A stretch of DNA of 64,000 nt from Planctomycetota bacterium. GTDB taxonomy: Bacteria; Planctomycetota; Phycisphaerae; Sedimentisphaerales; Anaerobacaceae. A model generated the notes under the pieces. That model did no database searches and was not told the DNA's origin. It saw only the letters and a list, made by a program, of their open reading frames with translations. This document shows, piece after piece, positions 8,825 through 17,684 of the stretch. The position numbers and the translations under genes are program-made. The stretch covers positions 59,679 through 123,678 of the forward strand of contig VRUL01000016.1 in assembly GCA_019456145.1 (NCBI GenBank), in the 5' to 3' direction. Each line of letters starts with the position of its first letter. Position 1 is the first letter of the stretch.

Positions 8825-10264
8825 TTAATTCGAAATCGAAAGCGTATCACCGGTTTCTTTTTGCAGTTGTTTGAAACGCTTTTTGAGCTTTTTGATAATT
8901 CCTGCATTTGCCGGATCGTCTGCGATGTTCTTCATTTCCATGGGATCATTCCTTAGATCATAGAGCAGCGTCTTATCAATTTTGGGATAATATATCATCT
9001 TGTAACCGTCCATGGTAATCATCCGCTGAAGTTTCACATAGCCGCCGTAAATAGCGTCATAAGATTGTTTACTTTTGCCTTCGATCAGGGGAAGCAGGCT
9101 CTTAAACTGGACCTGGGCGGGCATTTCTACTCCGGCAAGATCGAGCGAAGTTGCCATAATATCCTGCAGGTAGACGGGGGAGTCGATTTTTTTGTTTTTC
9201 GGCACATTCGGGCCTTTGACCATCAAGGGCACTCTTACGCTGTGGTCGAACATGTTCTGTTTACCGAACAGGCCGTGATGACCGACCGCCAGCCCGTGAT
9301 CGGAGGTGAAGAAGATGTATGTATTCTCGGCCTTGCCGGTTTTTTCCAGTGCCTCGAGAATGCGCCCCACTTGCGCGTCCATGTGCGTGATTATCGCATA
9401 GTATTCCCGCCGATGAACTTTGACGGCATATTCGGTTCGGGGGAATGGGCCAAGTTTTTCATCGCGAAGATTTTTGCCGCATCCGATCGCGTCCTTGTAC
9501 TCGTATTCATCCTGATAGTTTACCGGCACCTTAACCTTGTCCAGCGGATATTTGTCGACGTATTCTTTAGGTGATTGTCGCGGGTCGTGGGGGGCGTTAA
9601 AAGCCAGGTACATAAAGAAGGGATTGTTGCTTTTTGCCGCTTGTCTGAGGAACTGTTCAGCGTCGTCGCCTAAAACTTCGCTCCAGTGTTTGCCGCCTTT
9701 CCAGAAGCCGCCGTACTTCGTATCATACGGACTCCATACATCCTTTTTGCCTTCGATGGGGCGGTTATATCCTTGCTTTGTCTGGTTGGGCATACCGGGG
9801 CGGACGTTGGTGACGTTGTCGAAGATTTTCTTCGGATCGATCTTGATGTGCCACTTGCCGCTAAAATACGTATCATACCCGGCCTGTTTCATGTATTGGG
9901 ACCAGAACCTGCCCTTTGCGGCTTCGTCATTGAGAGTTGGTTCTGCGTTTTTTGCATGCCAGAGGAATCGTCCGGTGTTAAGCATAGTACGGCTTGCCAC
10001 GCAGACCGCGCCGTGCCATGCGCCCTGGTTATACGCGTGGGTAAAAGTTACGCTGCCGCGGACGAGCCTGTCGAGGTTGGGGGTTTGTATCTCGTCATTG
10101 CCGAGGGAGCGCAGAGTCTCGAAACACTGGTCGTCTGAGAATATAAAAAGAATATTCGGCTTCTCTTTTTCCCCACCAAAGGCCCGTATGTTCGGCAATG
10201 CAAGGGCGGCAATGCCTGCCCCCACGAACTTCATAAAACTTCGACGTGTACAAGAATAACTCAT
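8825..10264 (-). CDS. Tat-exported S1-family sulfatase (C-x-A-S-R type)
   Basis: A type I sulfatase expected to hydrolyse sulfate esters of sugars. ATG 10264 is chosen over 10285 because AGGAGA precedes it at 7 nt and the protein then opens with a Tat signal (TRRSFMKFVGAGIAALAL). Metal-binding FSDDQ is near residue 46, and the maturation motif is C-V-A-S-R followed by TMLNTGR. Alanine replaces the usual proline, but the Cys that becomes formylglycine and the Arg are kept. TSDHGLAVGHHG and the second metal-site residues are present. At 479 aa it is a normal single-domain sulfatase. It is the last gene of a three-sulfatase run (76-bp gap to the next). Confidence 0.9.
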   Translation of the reverse strand: MSYSCTRRSFMKFVGAGIAALALPNIRAFGGEKEKPNILFIFSDDQCFETLRSLGNDEIQTPNLDRLVRGSVTFTHAYNQGAWHGAVCVASRTMLNTGRFLWHAKNAEPTLNDEAAKGRFWSQYMKQAGYDTYFSGKWHIKIDPKKIFDNVTNVRPGMPNQTKQGYNRPIEGKKDVWSPYDTKYGGFWKGGKHWSEVLGDDAEQFLRQAAKSNNPFFMYLAFNAPHDPRQSPKEYVDKYPLDKVKVPVNYQDEYEYKDAIGCGKNLRDEKLGPFPRTEYAVKVHRREYYAIITHMDAQVGRILEALEKTGKAENTYIFFTSDHGLAVGHHGLFGKQNMFDHSVRVPLMVKGPNVPKNKKIDSPVYLQDIMATSLDLAGVEMPAQVQFKSLLPLIEGKSKQSYDAIYGGYVKLQRMITMDGYKMIYYPKIDKTLLYDLRNDPMEMKNIADDPANAGIIKKLKKRFKQLQKETGDTLSISN

Positions 10265-10340
10265 CAAATTCTCCTGAAATGACATTTCCCACTTAAACGC
10301 TTAAAAAATACGATTTTCTCCGTTCGACATCAAAAATCTT

Positions 10341-12155
10341 TTAATCAATCCTTCGAAATCTCACGGCTTTTAGGTCAAAGGCTGTCTCCCCTGGAATCTC
10401 CACAGCCCTCACGACAAGCTTCGTTCGCCCCTTGTTTAGCTCAACTTCACCGAGGATCAGCGGCGCCCAGATTTTCTCGTACACTTCACCACGCCGGACC
10501 CGGTCGGGGCTTGGTAGGGGGGCGGGATTGTGCACTTTACTCACCACACCCTCCAGGCTCTCCCCGCTTGTCTCCACTCGCACCTTCACTCCGACATTCT
10601 CCTTTGAACATATATACATTAACGTTACTTCATAGCGGCCGCTTTCGACTACTTCAATCTCCCACCAGGGATAAGCTTCGATGCTCCTCCAGTTGGTAAC
10701 ATAATCGTTGGCCCAGCCGGCCCGGCCCTTGTAGCTAATCCCCTTTTTGGAAAGCGGCTCCAGAAACGCCTCATGACCGGGCAGAGTTACCTCGGGCCAT
10801 TCCGGGTAGCCGATCTGGATTGGAAGGGGGGCAAAGCCGGCTTTGGTAACATCCGCCGCCGCAGCTTCGAAAGCAGAGCTAAGTTTCTTCACAACCACCG
10901 GATGGTTTTTGGATACGTTCTTCTTCTGGCCGGGATCAATGAGCATATCATAAAGTTCCCAACGATTCCTGCCCTTAACGGCCCGCCATCGCTGAGTACG
11001 AACAGAGCCTGGAACATTTGAACTGTCTCCCCGGGGACTTCTAAACGTAAATATCATTCGGTCTGGCCAACTGCCGGTTTGGCCTTTCAACAGAGGCACA
11101 AGGCTGATGCCGTCCTGCAGAAGCGTTTCAGGCATCGGAATACCACATATCTCGATGATTGTGGCAAACATATCGATGTGGGCGGCAATCTGACTAATGT
11201 TCGTGCCGGGCTTGATATGGCCAGGCCAGCGGATGAAAAGCGGCACACGTATCCCGCCCTCATGCACGCTACCTTTACGGCCTTTCATACCGCCATTGTA
11301 GCGGTCGGAGTTAGGGCCGTTGTCCGTCAAAAATAAAACAATCGTGTTGTCGCTCAACTTCAATTCATCGAGGCGCTTTAGAATTCGCCCGATGTTGTCG
11401 TCAAGGTTCTCAACCATCCCGTGCACACAAGCTGTCTTGTCATCCAGACCGCGATTCTTGTACTTGTCGAAGTATTTATCGGGAACCTGGAATGGCGAAT
11501 GTGGAGCGTTATAGGGCAGATAACAGAAGAAGGGGTGCTCTTTATTCTTTTCAATGAACTCTATTGCCGCATCTGTAAAAACGTCACTGATATAACCTTC
11601 GGTTTTAACTAACCGGCCATTGTGTTCGAGCGTTGTATCGAAATAGTTGTTCCAATGGCCGCAGCAGAAGCCTAAGAACTCATCAAAGCCCTGCCCATTC
11701 GGATTATGTGGATAATGCGCACCATTATGCCATTTACCGAAACAGCCTGTAGCATAGCCGGCTTGCTTAAGGGCCTCGGCGATTGTGACCTCCTCGCTTC
11801 GCATGTTCTCTTTGCCCCGTGTTACTCCGTGCGTCCCCGTCCGCAGGTGATATCGGCCGGTCAGCAGGCTCGCCCGAGTCGGCGCACAAACTGGACTGAC
11901 GAAAAACCGCTCAAACCCGGCTCCATCAGCAGCGAGTCTGTCCATCACCGGCGTATCGATTTTATCGTTGCCATGTGAACTTATGTCACCCCAGCCCTGG
12001 TCGTCGGTCATTATCAAAACAACGTTCGGCCGTTTGCTTTCCGTCCCGGCGACTTGCCCTGCACTTGCACAGCCCGGCAATACCGACAGTGTCCCAGCCG
12101 AAACTGCTGCCGAGCCCACTGTCTTCAAGAATCCTCTTCTTGTTTGTTCTTCCAT
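10341..12155 (-). CDS. Tat-exported S1-family arylsulfatase-like protein with C-terminal beta domain
   Basis: 604 residues. A Tat motif TRRGFLKTVGSAAVS is followed by an alanine-rich segment and a possible lipobox (LPGC). The catalytic region has MTDDQGWGD and the Cys-type maturation motif C-A-P-T-R with SLLTGR. LTDNGPNSDRYNGG supplies the second metal-binding side. After the sulfatase fold (to about 420) a 150-residue C-terminal extension with GRYEVTLMYICS resembles a carbohydrate-binding beta-sandwich. One nucleotide separates it from the preceding sulfatase stop codon (TAA-T-ATG), so translation is probably coupled. Substrate cannot be told from the sequence. Confidence 0.92.
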   Translation of the reverse strand: MEEQTRRGFLKTVGSAAVSAGTLSVLPGCASAGQVAGTESKRPNVVLIMTDDQGWGDISSHGNDKIDTPVMDRLAADGAGFERFFVSPVCAPTRASLLTGRYHLRTGTHGVTRGKENMRSEEVTIAEALKQAGYATGCFGKWHNGAHYPHNPNGQGFDEFLGFCCGHWNNYFDTTLEHNGRLVKTEGYISDVFTDAAIEFIEKNKEHPFFCYLPYNAPHSPFQVPDKYFDKYKNRGLDDKTACVHGMVENLDDNIGRILKRLDELKLSDNTIVLFLTDNGPNSDRYNGGMKGRKGSVHEGGIRVPLFIRWPGHIKPGTNISQIAAHIDMFATIIEICGIPMPETLLQDGISLVPLLKGQTGSWPDRMIFTFRSPRGDSSNVPGSVRTQRWRAVKGRNRWELYDMLIDPGQKKNVSKNHPVVVKKLSSAFEAAAADVTKAGFAPLPIQIGYPEWPEVTLPGHEAFLEPLSKKGISYKGRAGWANDYVTNWRSIEAYPWWEIEVVESGRYEVTLMYICSKENVGVKVRVETSGESLEGVVSKVHNPAPLPSPDRVRRGEVYEKIWAPLILGEVELNKGRTKLVVRAVEIPGETAFDLKAVRFRRID

Positions 12156-12156
12156 A

Positions 12157-13932
12157 TTATATATGTTTCACATAGACATAATACGCGCCGCGAGAGGCTC
12201 CAGTCTTATCCGTGAACCACGTCTGCAGCCGCGTTTTACCTGCCTTGAGCTTTATCCGAAATGTCACGGCATGGGCGTCTTTAAGAACCGGCTTGCTAAC
12301 ATCCACGTTTGCGATCTTGAGCCTCGCTTGGGTTAGATTTATCGCTTTGCCCTTCGCGATGCCTACCGTGATGGGTTTATCAACTTCGAGCGGCCAGCGA
12401 CGTAAAGAAAACTCATATCTGCCATCACGTGCCACCTCAACCGCCCAGAAACCGTTCGCCTGCATTCCGTTGCGAACTGCACCCTGATGCCACGGAACTC
12501 TTGGAGTGTGCCAGTCGTGAGACATCAATCGGACAGGATTTTCCTTGTCCGACCCAATGATAGTCTCACAGTACTCGTCAAAGCCCTTGGACAAGTCGGC
12601 CCACCACTCTTCATAAGCCTGCCGCAGTTCTTGGACGACCTTGGGGTGTTTGTCCGCGAGGTTGTTTTTCTGGCCGGGATCAGCCTTGATGTCGTAGAGT
12701 TCTTTACCGTTGACTAGCCGCCATTTCTCTGTCATGACCGCGCTCTTCCGCCACTTTTCCGGATATTCGATTCGTTGAGAGTGGACCAATAACGTGCGTT
12801 CGAACCGCCTGATGCCCTTGCCCTTCAGCAGAGGCACGAGACTGTCACCGTCGAACTTTACACCGGGCGGCTCCTTGAGCCCGCACAAACCAATCAGCGT
12901 CGGCAGCATGTCGATGTGTGCCGTCAGCCGATCAACGTCCCTGCCTTCCTCCAATCCGCCGCCGGGCCAGCGAATAAAACACGGCACCCGATGACCGCCG
13001 TCATACTCAGAGCCCTTGGTCCCTCGCATGCCGGCGTTAAATCCTACGCCCCGGCGAAAGCCCGCCGACGTTCCGTTGTCGGTCATAAAGATGACAATAG
13101 TATCTTCTTCAAGACCCAGCGATTTCAGCTTATTCAAAAGACGCCCCATGTTCTCATCAATATTCGTGATCATACCGTAGAAGGCGGCGTTGGGCACGTC
13201 CTTATTGCCCTCGTACATCTTCTTATATTTTTCAGCGACATTATAAGGCCCGTGCGGTGCGTTTGTCGTAAGATAGCAAAAGAATGGCCGCTCCTTATTG
13301 GCTTCGATAAATTTCAGCGCCCCGTCAAACCACACATCAGTACAGTAACCCAAGAACTTCTTCCACTTGCCGTTGTGCAGGTAAGTGTCGTCGAAGTAGT
13401 CATTGCCCCAGTAGTCAGGACCTTGCCCGACGCCACCACCGCCATGTATCAGCACCTCGCCAAAGCCCCTGTCCTGTGGCCGAAACGGGTAGTTGTCACC
13501 GAGATGCCACTTGCCGAAGATACCTGTGCGATAGCCGCTCGCCGAAAAAACGTCGGCCATCGTGACTTCATGCTTGCCTAACAGCGACCTGCCCATAATC
13601 GTATGCCAAACACCGGTCCGTGTTGAATAATGACCGGTCATCAGGGCCGAACGCGTCGGTGAGCAGGTCGGGTCGACATGGAAATCCGTCAGGCGAATGC
13701 TCTGGGAATGCAGTCGGTCAAGATTAGGCGTTTGGATTACAGGATTCCCATGGCATCTCAAATCACCGTAGCCCTGGTCGTCCGTTATGACTAAAACGAC
13801 ATTTGGCCTCTTTCCATACTTGGCCGGCTCTCTCCCCATGCTCGTAGAGTTCGGCAGCACTGATACCGTACCCGCCGATACCGCCGCCAGGCCCATTCTT
13901 TTCAGAAACGCTCTTCTTGTTTGCCCGCCCAT
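12157..13932 (-). CDS. Tat-exported S1-family arylsulfatase-like protein with C-terminal beta domain
   Basis: 591 residues; first gene of the sulfatase run. A Tat signal (TRRAFLKRMGLAAVSAG) precedes PNVVLVITDDQGYGD with the metal-binding aspartates and the Cys-type motif C-S-P-T-R followed by SALMTGHY. FMTDNGTSAG is the downstream metal-site motif. As in its neighbour, about 150 residues after the catalytic fold form a beta-rich extension (GRYEFSLRRWPLE). The two proteins align over their full length, including the signal peptide, and look like tandem duplicates that diverged. ATG is preceded by AGGAGG at 7 nt. Confidence 0.92.
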   Translation of the reverse strand: MGGQTRRAFLKRMGLAAVSAGTVSVLPNSTSMGREPAKYGKRPNVVLVITDDQGYGDLRCHGNPVIQTPNLDRLHSQSIRLTDFHVDPTCSPTRSALMTGHYSTRTGVWHTIMGRSLLGKHEVTMADVFSASGYRTGIFGKWHLGDNYPFRPQDRGFGEVLIHGGGGVGQGPDYWGNDYFDDTYLHNGKWKKFLGYCTDVWFDGALKFIEANKERPFFCYLTTNAPHGPYNVAEKYKKMYEGNKDVPNAAFYGMITNIDENMGRLLNKLKSLGLEEDTIVIFMTDNGTSAGFRRGVGFNAGMRGTKGSEYDGGHRVPCFIRWPGGGLEEGRDVDRLTAHIDMLPTLIGLCGLKEPPGVKFDGDSLVPLLKGKGIRRFERTLLVHSQRIEYPEKWRKSAVMTEKWRLVNGKELYDIKADPGQKNNLADKHPKVVQELRQAYEEWWADLSKGFDEYCETIIGSDKENPVRLMSHDWHTPRVPWHQGAVRNGMQANGFWAVEVARDGRYEFSLRRWPLEVDKPITVGIAKGKAINLTQARLKIANVDVSKPVLKDAHAVTFRIKLKAGKTRLQTWFTDKTGASRGAYYVYVKHI

Positions 13933-13978
13933 ATCCGTACCTCCTTTTATTCAACTCTCGAAAAATGTGAACTACGCA

Positions 13979-15208
13979 CTATGAACTATTCTGTGCAGGC
14001 CCTATGGATAGTTGGGTGAAATCGCCTAAATCGAATTGTTCTATTAGCGAATGAACATCGTCAACGGTAACAGCTTTTATAGAATTAATGTCCTCTTCGA
14101 TGGTGCGGTACTGCTCTAAATATATCCAGTTAAAGCCTAAGTCAAGCAGCCGGCCCATCGGCAGCTCATTCTTTATGACCAATGCGCTCAGCGTCTTATT
14201 TTTTGCCTTTGTTAATTCGTCTTTGCTTATCCCGCTTTTTGATAGACCACTGAAAATGCCCTTGATTGCTTCGAGAACTTCCGTGACCTTTTCACTGCTG
14301 CAGCGGATATAGCTTTGAAAAACTCCTGTACCATCCATAGCTCCGAATTGCATCGATGCTTCTTCGGCCAATGCCTTATCGACAATATCCCAGAAAAAAC
14401 GCGAGCCGACATCATCGCCCACGATTGACGCTAAAAGTGATGCGCTGAATCTCCGGGGGTCTTGAGCCGGCACACTGGGACTCATAAGGCATATATGTTC
14501 ACGGGCAAGGTTTGATTTTTCAACGCGAGTCGTCTTTTTGCTCCCCGCGCAATCCCCAAGTTCTCTGCCAACAGCCTGCTTCTCCCACGCGCCGCAGGGC
14601 CCTTCGGCGGCCGAACAGATTTGACTCCAGTCAAAATTACCCGCACAGGCTAACACCATATTATTTGGCGCATAACGGCTCACAAAATAGCTCCGCATCT
14701 GTTCCGAAGTCAGATTAGTGACGCTCTCTTCACTGCCAAGGACACTATTGCCGCACGGATGCCCGTCAAAGTGCAGACTTCTGCATCGGTCCATAACATC
14801 GAAGCTCGGCAGGTCCTTATACATCGCTATTTCTTCTTTGATCACGTTCTTTTCGATGTCGAAATCTTCGTCTCGAAGGGCAGGCCCCATCAGCTTTATC
14901 CAAAGCTCTGTTATCTCGACTAAATATTCCGGCAGGACCCTAGCGTAATAGATTGTATATTCCTCTCCCGTAGCGGCGTTGAATTCCGCACCCGTCCTGT
15001 CGAAAGCCTCACTGACTTCAAGAGCACTGAGCCTCTCCGTGCCTTTGAACAGCATATGCTCAAGGAAATGAGAAACTCCGTTGATTTCCCTGGTCTCGTC
15101 CCGCGCTCCGGTTTTAACGAAAAAACCAACCGCCGCAGATTTAGCGGACCGGTTAACTTCCCCGATCAAAAACATGTCATTTTCTAATTTCTTCTTCTTG
15201 AATTCCAT
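13979..15208 (-). CDS. M16-family zinc peptidase, catalytic subunit
   Basis: 409 residues with the inverted zinc motif H-F-L-E-H at residues 47-51 (GVSHFLEHMLFKGT) and the downstream glutamate in VIKEEI near residue 126, matching HxxEH-x(74-76)-E. The C-terminal Arg/Tyr substrate-binding pair typical of M16 is poor here. M16B enzymes can work as two-chain heterodimers in which one chain holds the zinc and the other binds substrate; the adjacent gene supplies exactly the complementary half. No signal peptide, so it is cytoplasmic unless exported otherwise. It starts 8 nt after the stop of its partner. Confidence 0.88.
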   Translation of the reverse strand: MEFKKKKLENDMFLIGEVNRSAKSAAVGFFVKTGARDETREINGVSHFLEHMLFKGTERLSALEVSEAFDRTGAEFNAATGEEYTIYYARVLPEYLVEITELWIKLMGPALRDEDFDIEKNVIKEEIAMYKDLPSFDVMDRCRSLHFDGHPCGNSVLGSEESVTNLTSEQMRSYFVSRYAPNNMVLACAGNFDWSQICSAAEGPCGAWEKQAVGRELGDCAGSKKTTRVEKSNLAREHICLMSPSVPAQDPRRFSASLLASIVGDDVGSRFFWDIVDKALAEEASMQFGAMDGTGVFQSYIRCSSEKVTEVLEAIKGIFSGLSKSGISKDELTKAKNKTLSALVIKNELPMGRLLDLGFNWIYLEQYRTIEEDINSIKAVTVDDVHSLIEQFDLGDFTQLSIGPAQNSS

Positions 15209-15216
15209 ATCTGGCT

Positions 15217-16449
15217 TTACTTAACAGTCAATTCTTTTGGGCCGACTGTCACTACCGTAAAATCCTTGAACTTATTGTTCCGCAGAAACTTCAAAACCGA
15301 ATCAACGCTGGTTTCTTCGACTTTCTTCTTGATTTCGTCCAGGCTCCGCACCCTGCCAAACATATAGTAATCACCCCCAATTCCACCAGCCCGGCTGCTC
15401 GATGATTCACTTTGCAGAATCAACGCCGCCTTAAGCCCAACCTTCGCTCGCTGGATTTCTTCTTCACTGATTCCCTCACTGAGCCGGTCGAACTCGCCGA
15501 TCACACAATCCAGTGTCTCCTGCCCGTTTTCAGGTGTCGTTCCCGCATAGCATAATATACCAGCCGCCTCTTTCAGACCGTGATAACGTGCTCCGATTGC
15601 GTAGCACAGCCCTCGTTTTTCTCGTACCTCTGTAAATAAACGGGAGCTCATCCCCCCCGAAAGAACAGATACCGCCACCCTTGCATTGTAATAGTCATCA
15701 TCGGTTGGCTTGACCGTCTCGGTCATCACGCCGATATGTACCTGCGCACCTTCATTTGTTAGGTGCGTATATTCGCCGTCTTTCGCCTCGAACTTAACTT
15801 TTTCAAGCTGCTTCTTCTCCCCTGTCTCAAACAGTTTTTCCATTTGCTCGGCTATGGAATCGAAGTCGTATTTGCCCGCAACTGCAAAAATCGTCTCCGA
15901 GAGATTAAAAGTCTTCTTTACAATCTTCTCTGTCTCTTTTGCCGTTAACTCCGTCAACTCTTCTATATTTCCTAAAGTGCTGCGACCTAAAGGACTTGGA
16001 TAAAATTGTTCTCGCAGCTTTATCATGACCTTTTGCCGCGGGTCATCGTCTAAAGCGTGCACCGAGTCAATCGCTAATTGCCTGGCCAATTCAAATTGGT
16101 CCTCTTTAAGGTGGGCTCGTAGTATAATATCAGCGTGCAAGTCTAAGGCTTGCGGCAGGTTCTCAGCTTCCAGGGCTGCGCCAACGGCTATGTGCGAGCT
16201 GCCGACCGAGCCGGCACGGTGCAGACCTAATCCGTCAAGTGCATCACCAAGCTGCCTGTTATTTCTATCACCTGCGCCTCTGAAAATCCAGTCAACGATA
16301 ACGCTTCCTGCACCGCAGCAGCCCTCCGGAAGCCGGGACGCTCCACCAGGAAGCATAAATCCAAACGCCACCGACTCAACATCATCCATCGGCTCACCTA
16401 CAAGAACCATCCCGTTCTTCAAAATATGCTTATCAACTCTTTCCGTCAT
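15217..16449 (-). CDS. M16-family peptidase-like, non-catalytic subunit
   Basis: 410 residues and the overall M16 two-lobe layout, but the HxxEH site is lost: the aligned segment reads GAGSVIVDWIFRGAG, without His or Glu ligands. In contrast the substrate-binding motif RLFTEVREKRGLCYAIGA is well kept. This is the pattern of the R/Y subunit of M16B heterodimers. It lies directly upstream of the zinc-bearing subunit and is almost surely co-translated with it. The ribosome binding site is weak. Role: probably oligopeptide processing with its partner; substrate unknown. Confidence 0.85.
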   Translation of the reverse strand: MTERVDKHILKNGMVLVGEPMDDVESVAFGFMLPGGASRLPEGCCGAGSVIVDWIFRGAGDRNNRQLGDALDGLGLHRAGSVGSSHIAVGAALEAENLPQALDLHADIILRAHLKEDQFELARQLAIDSVHALDDDPRQKVMIKLREQFYPSPLGRSTLGNIEELTELTAKETEKIVKKTFNLSETIFAVAGKYDFDSIAEQMEKLFETGEKKQLEKVKFEAKDGEYTHLTNEGAQVHIGVMTETVKPTDDDYYNARVAVSVLSGGMSSRLFTEVREKRGLCYAIGARYHGLKEAAGILCYAGTTPENGQETLDCVIGEFDRLSEGISEEEIQRAKVGLKAALILQSESSSSRAGGIGGDYYMFGRVRSLDEIKKKVEETSVDSVLKFLRNNKFKDFTVVTVGPKELTVK

Positions 16450-16607
16450 ATCACTATTTAACCTTGGATTTCGAGGATTACACGGCTTTTAGCTCGAAAT
16501 TTACTCTTCGTAGCTCATCGTTACATAATCAATAACAACTCATCAATAATCAATTTCGGGGCATATTACCATTTTTCGCTTTATTTGCATAGCGTGATTT
16601 TTTTCAC

Positions 16608-16636
16608 TTGCACCCCCAGCGAGAAAGATTTATAAT
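16608..16636 (+). promoter_or_regulatory. sigma70-type promoter of the dockerin-like gene
   Basis: TTGCAC (16608-16613) and a perfect TATAAT (16631-16636) are spaced by exactly 17 nt. The start point would lie about 35 nt before the ATG at 16678, with a GGGAGAA ribosome binding site in between. Confidence 0.75.
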
Positions 16637-16677
16637 GTATATATTAACTTTTTGGTTTTTTTGGGAGAACAAAGCAA

Positions 16678-17094
16678 ATGAAAAAGCCAATCTTCTTTCT
16701 GATCTCATTGTTTATCACCATTCCCTGTATCGCAGACGACTGCTTGAGTGAAACCGCCCGTGAATATGACATCTGGGTTCAATGGGACAGGCCTTGTTGC
16801 TGGTGTTGTAGATATCAGTGCCGCGGTGATATCAATTGCGCATCGTTCCTCGGCAAACCCATAACGTTATCCGACTTAAATATCTTCAAGGCCGCGTTTA
16901 ATCAACACGAGGAATATTTTTTGATAAATCCAGGATGGATTTGTGCTGACCTGAACCACGATGGATTCTTAGGTAAACGGGTAACTCTATCTGATTTGAA
17001 TATATTCAAACAGTATTTCTTCTTCGGCTCAAACATTCCACAGTGTGACGAACCCCCGATTATCACTGGCCCTTACAACTGGTTCTGTGACTAA
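16678..17094 (+). CDS. small secreted dockerin-like protein
   Basis: 138 residues. A signal peptide (about 1-19) is followed by a Cys-rich patch (CCWCC) and two copies of a dockerin type I-like unit: GDINCASFLGKPITLSDLN and ADLNHDGFLGKRVTLSDLN. In dockerins the D-x-N-x-D-G loop and following helix bind calcium, and paired units dock onto cohesin modules. The second copy keeps the calcium ligands better than the first. There is no catalytic domain at all, so it may be a bare adaptor. No cohesin is recognised in the window. A strong promoter precedes it. Confidence 0.7.
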   Translation: MKKPIFFLISLFITIPCIADDCLSETAREYDIWVQWDRPCCWCCRYQCRGDINCASFLGKPITLSDLNIFKAAFNQHEEYFLINPGWICADLNHDGFLGKRVTLSDLNIFKQYFFFGSNIPQCDEPPIITGPYNWFCD

Positions 17095-17324
17095 ATAGGT
17101 TTTATAAACGGGAACCAGAACAGACCTGACCAGTCATAACAAGACTCTACTGAGCTGAGAGACGTTACTTGCCATACCCACGATGCGAAACAAGGCTAAC
17201 GGATCCCCAACTAACTTATCGAGTCTAAGAATCGAGTGTACACTAATATTGCCGAATAGCCTAACAGAAAGGTAAAGACAATAACTAAAATGGTGACTGA
17301 CGAAATAAAATCGATGTGTCGGTG

Positions 17325-17648
17325 CTACAGTTGCTTCATTAATTCTCCTAACTGAGAGTAATGTTCCCATATTTTAGGAATTGACTTTGCTAGGAGAAAA
17401 ATAAATAAAGCAGTGATCAGGCCAACGATAACTGTGACCGTAATCTTGGTAGTATTTTTATAACGTGGGTGAAACCATACAAACGGCAGGGCGAATGGGC
17501 CTGCGAAAAGAAAGGAAATTACAATATTAGCAGTATTGAAATACCATTTTATCCCCGGCCGGCTGGATTTATCAAGAAACTCGCCGCAAAAACGGCACTT
17601 TATGGCCTCTTCCTGAATTTCTTCTGCGCAAAAGGGACACTTCTTCAT
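17325..17648 (-). CDS. zinc-ribbon membrane protein
   Basis: 107 residues. The N-terminus has a double CxxC zinc ribbon (CPFCAEEI, then CRFCGEFL) of the UPF0547/zinc-ribbon type. Two hydrophobic segments follow (about residues 36-60 and 68-90). Similar small proteins are common in many bacteria and their role is unknown. It lies 36 bp downstream of smc on the same strand. Confidence 0.7.
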   Translation of the reverse strand: MKKCPFCAEEIQEEAIKCRFCGEFLDKSSRPGIKWYFNTANIVISFLFAGPFALPFVWFHPRYKNTTKITVTVIVGLITALFIFLLAKSIPKIWEHYSQLGELMKQL

Positions 17649-17684
17649 GAGTTTCCTTACGAATCACTAAAGACGAGATACAAT

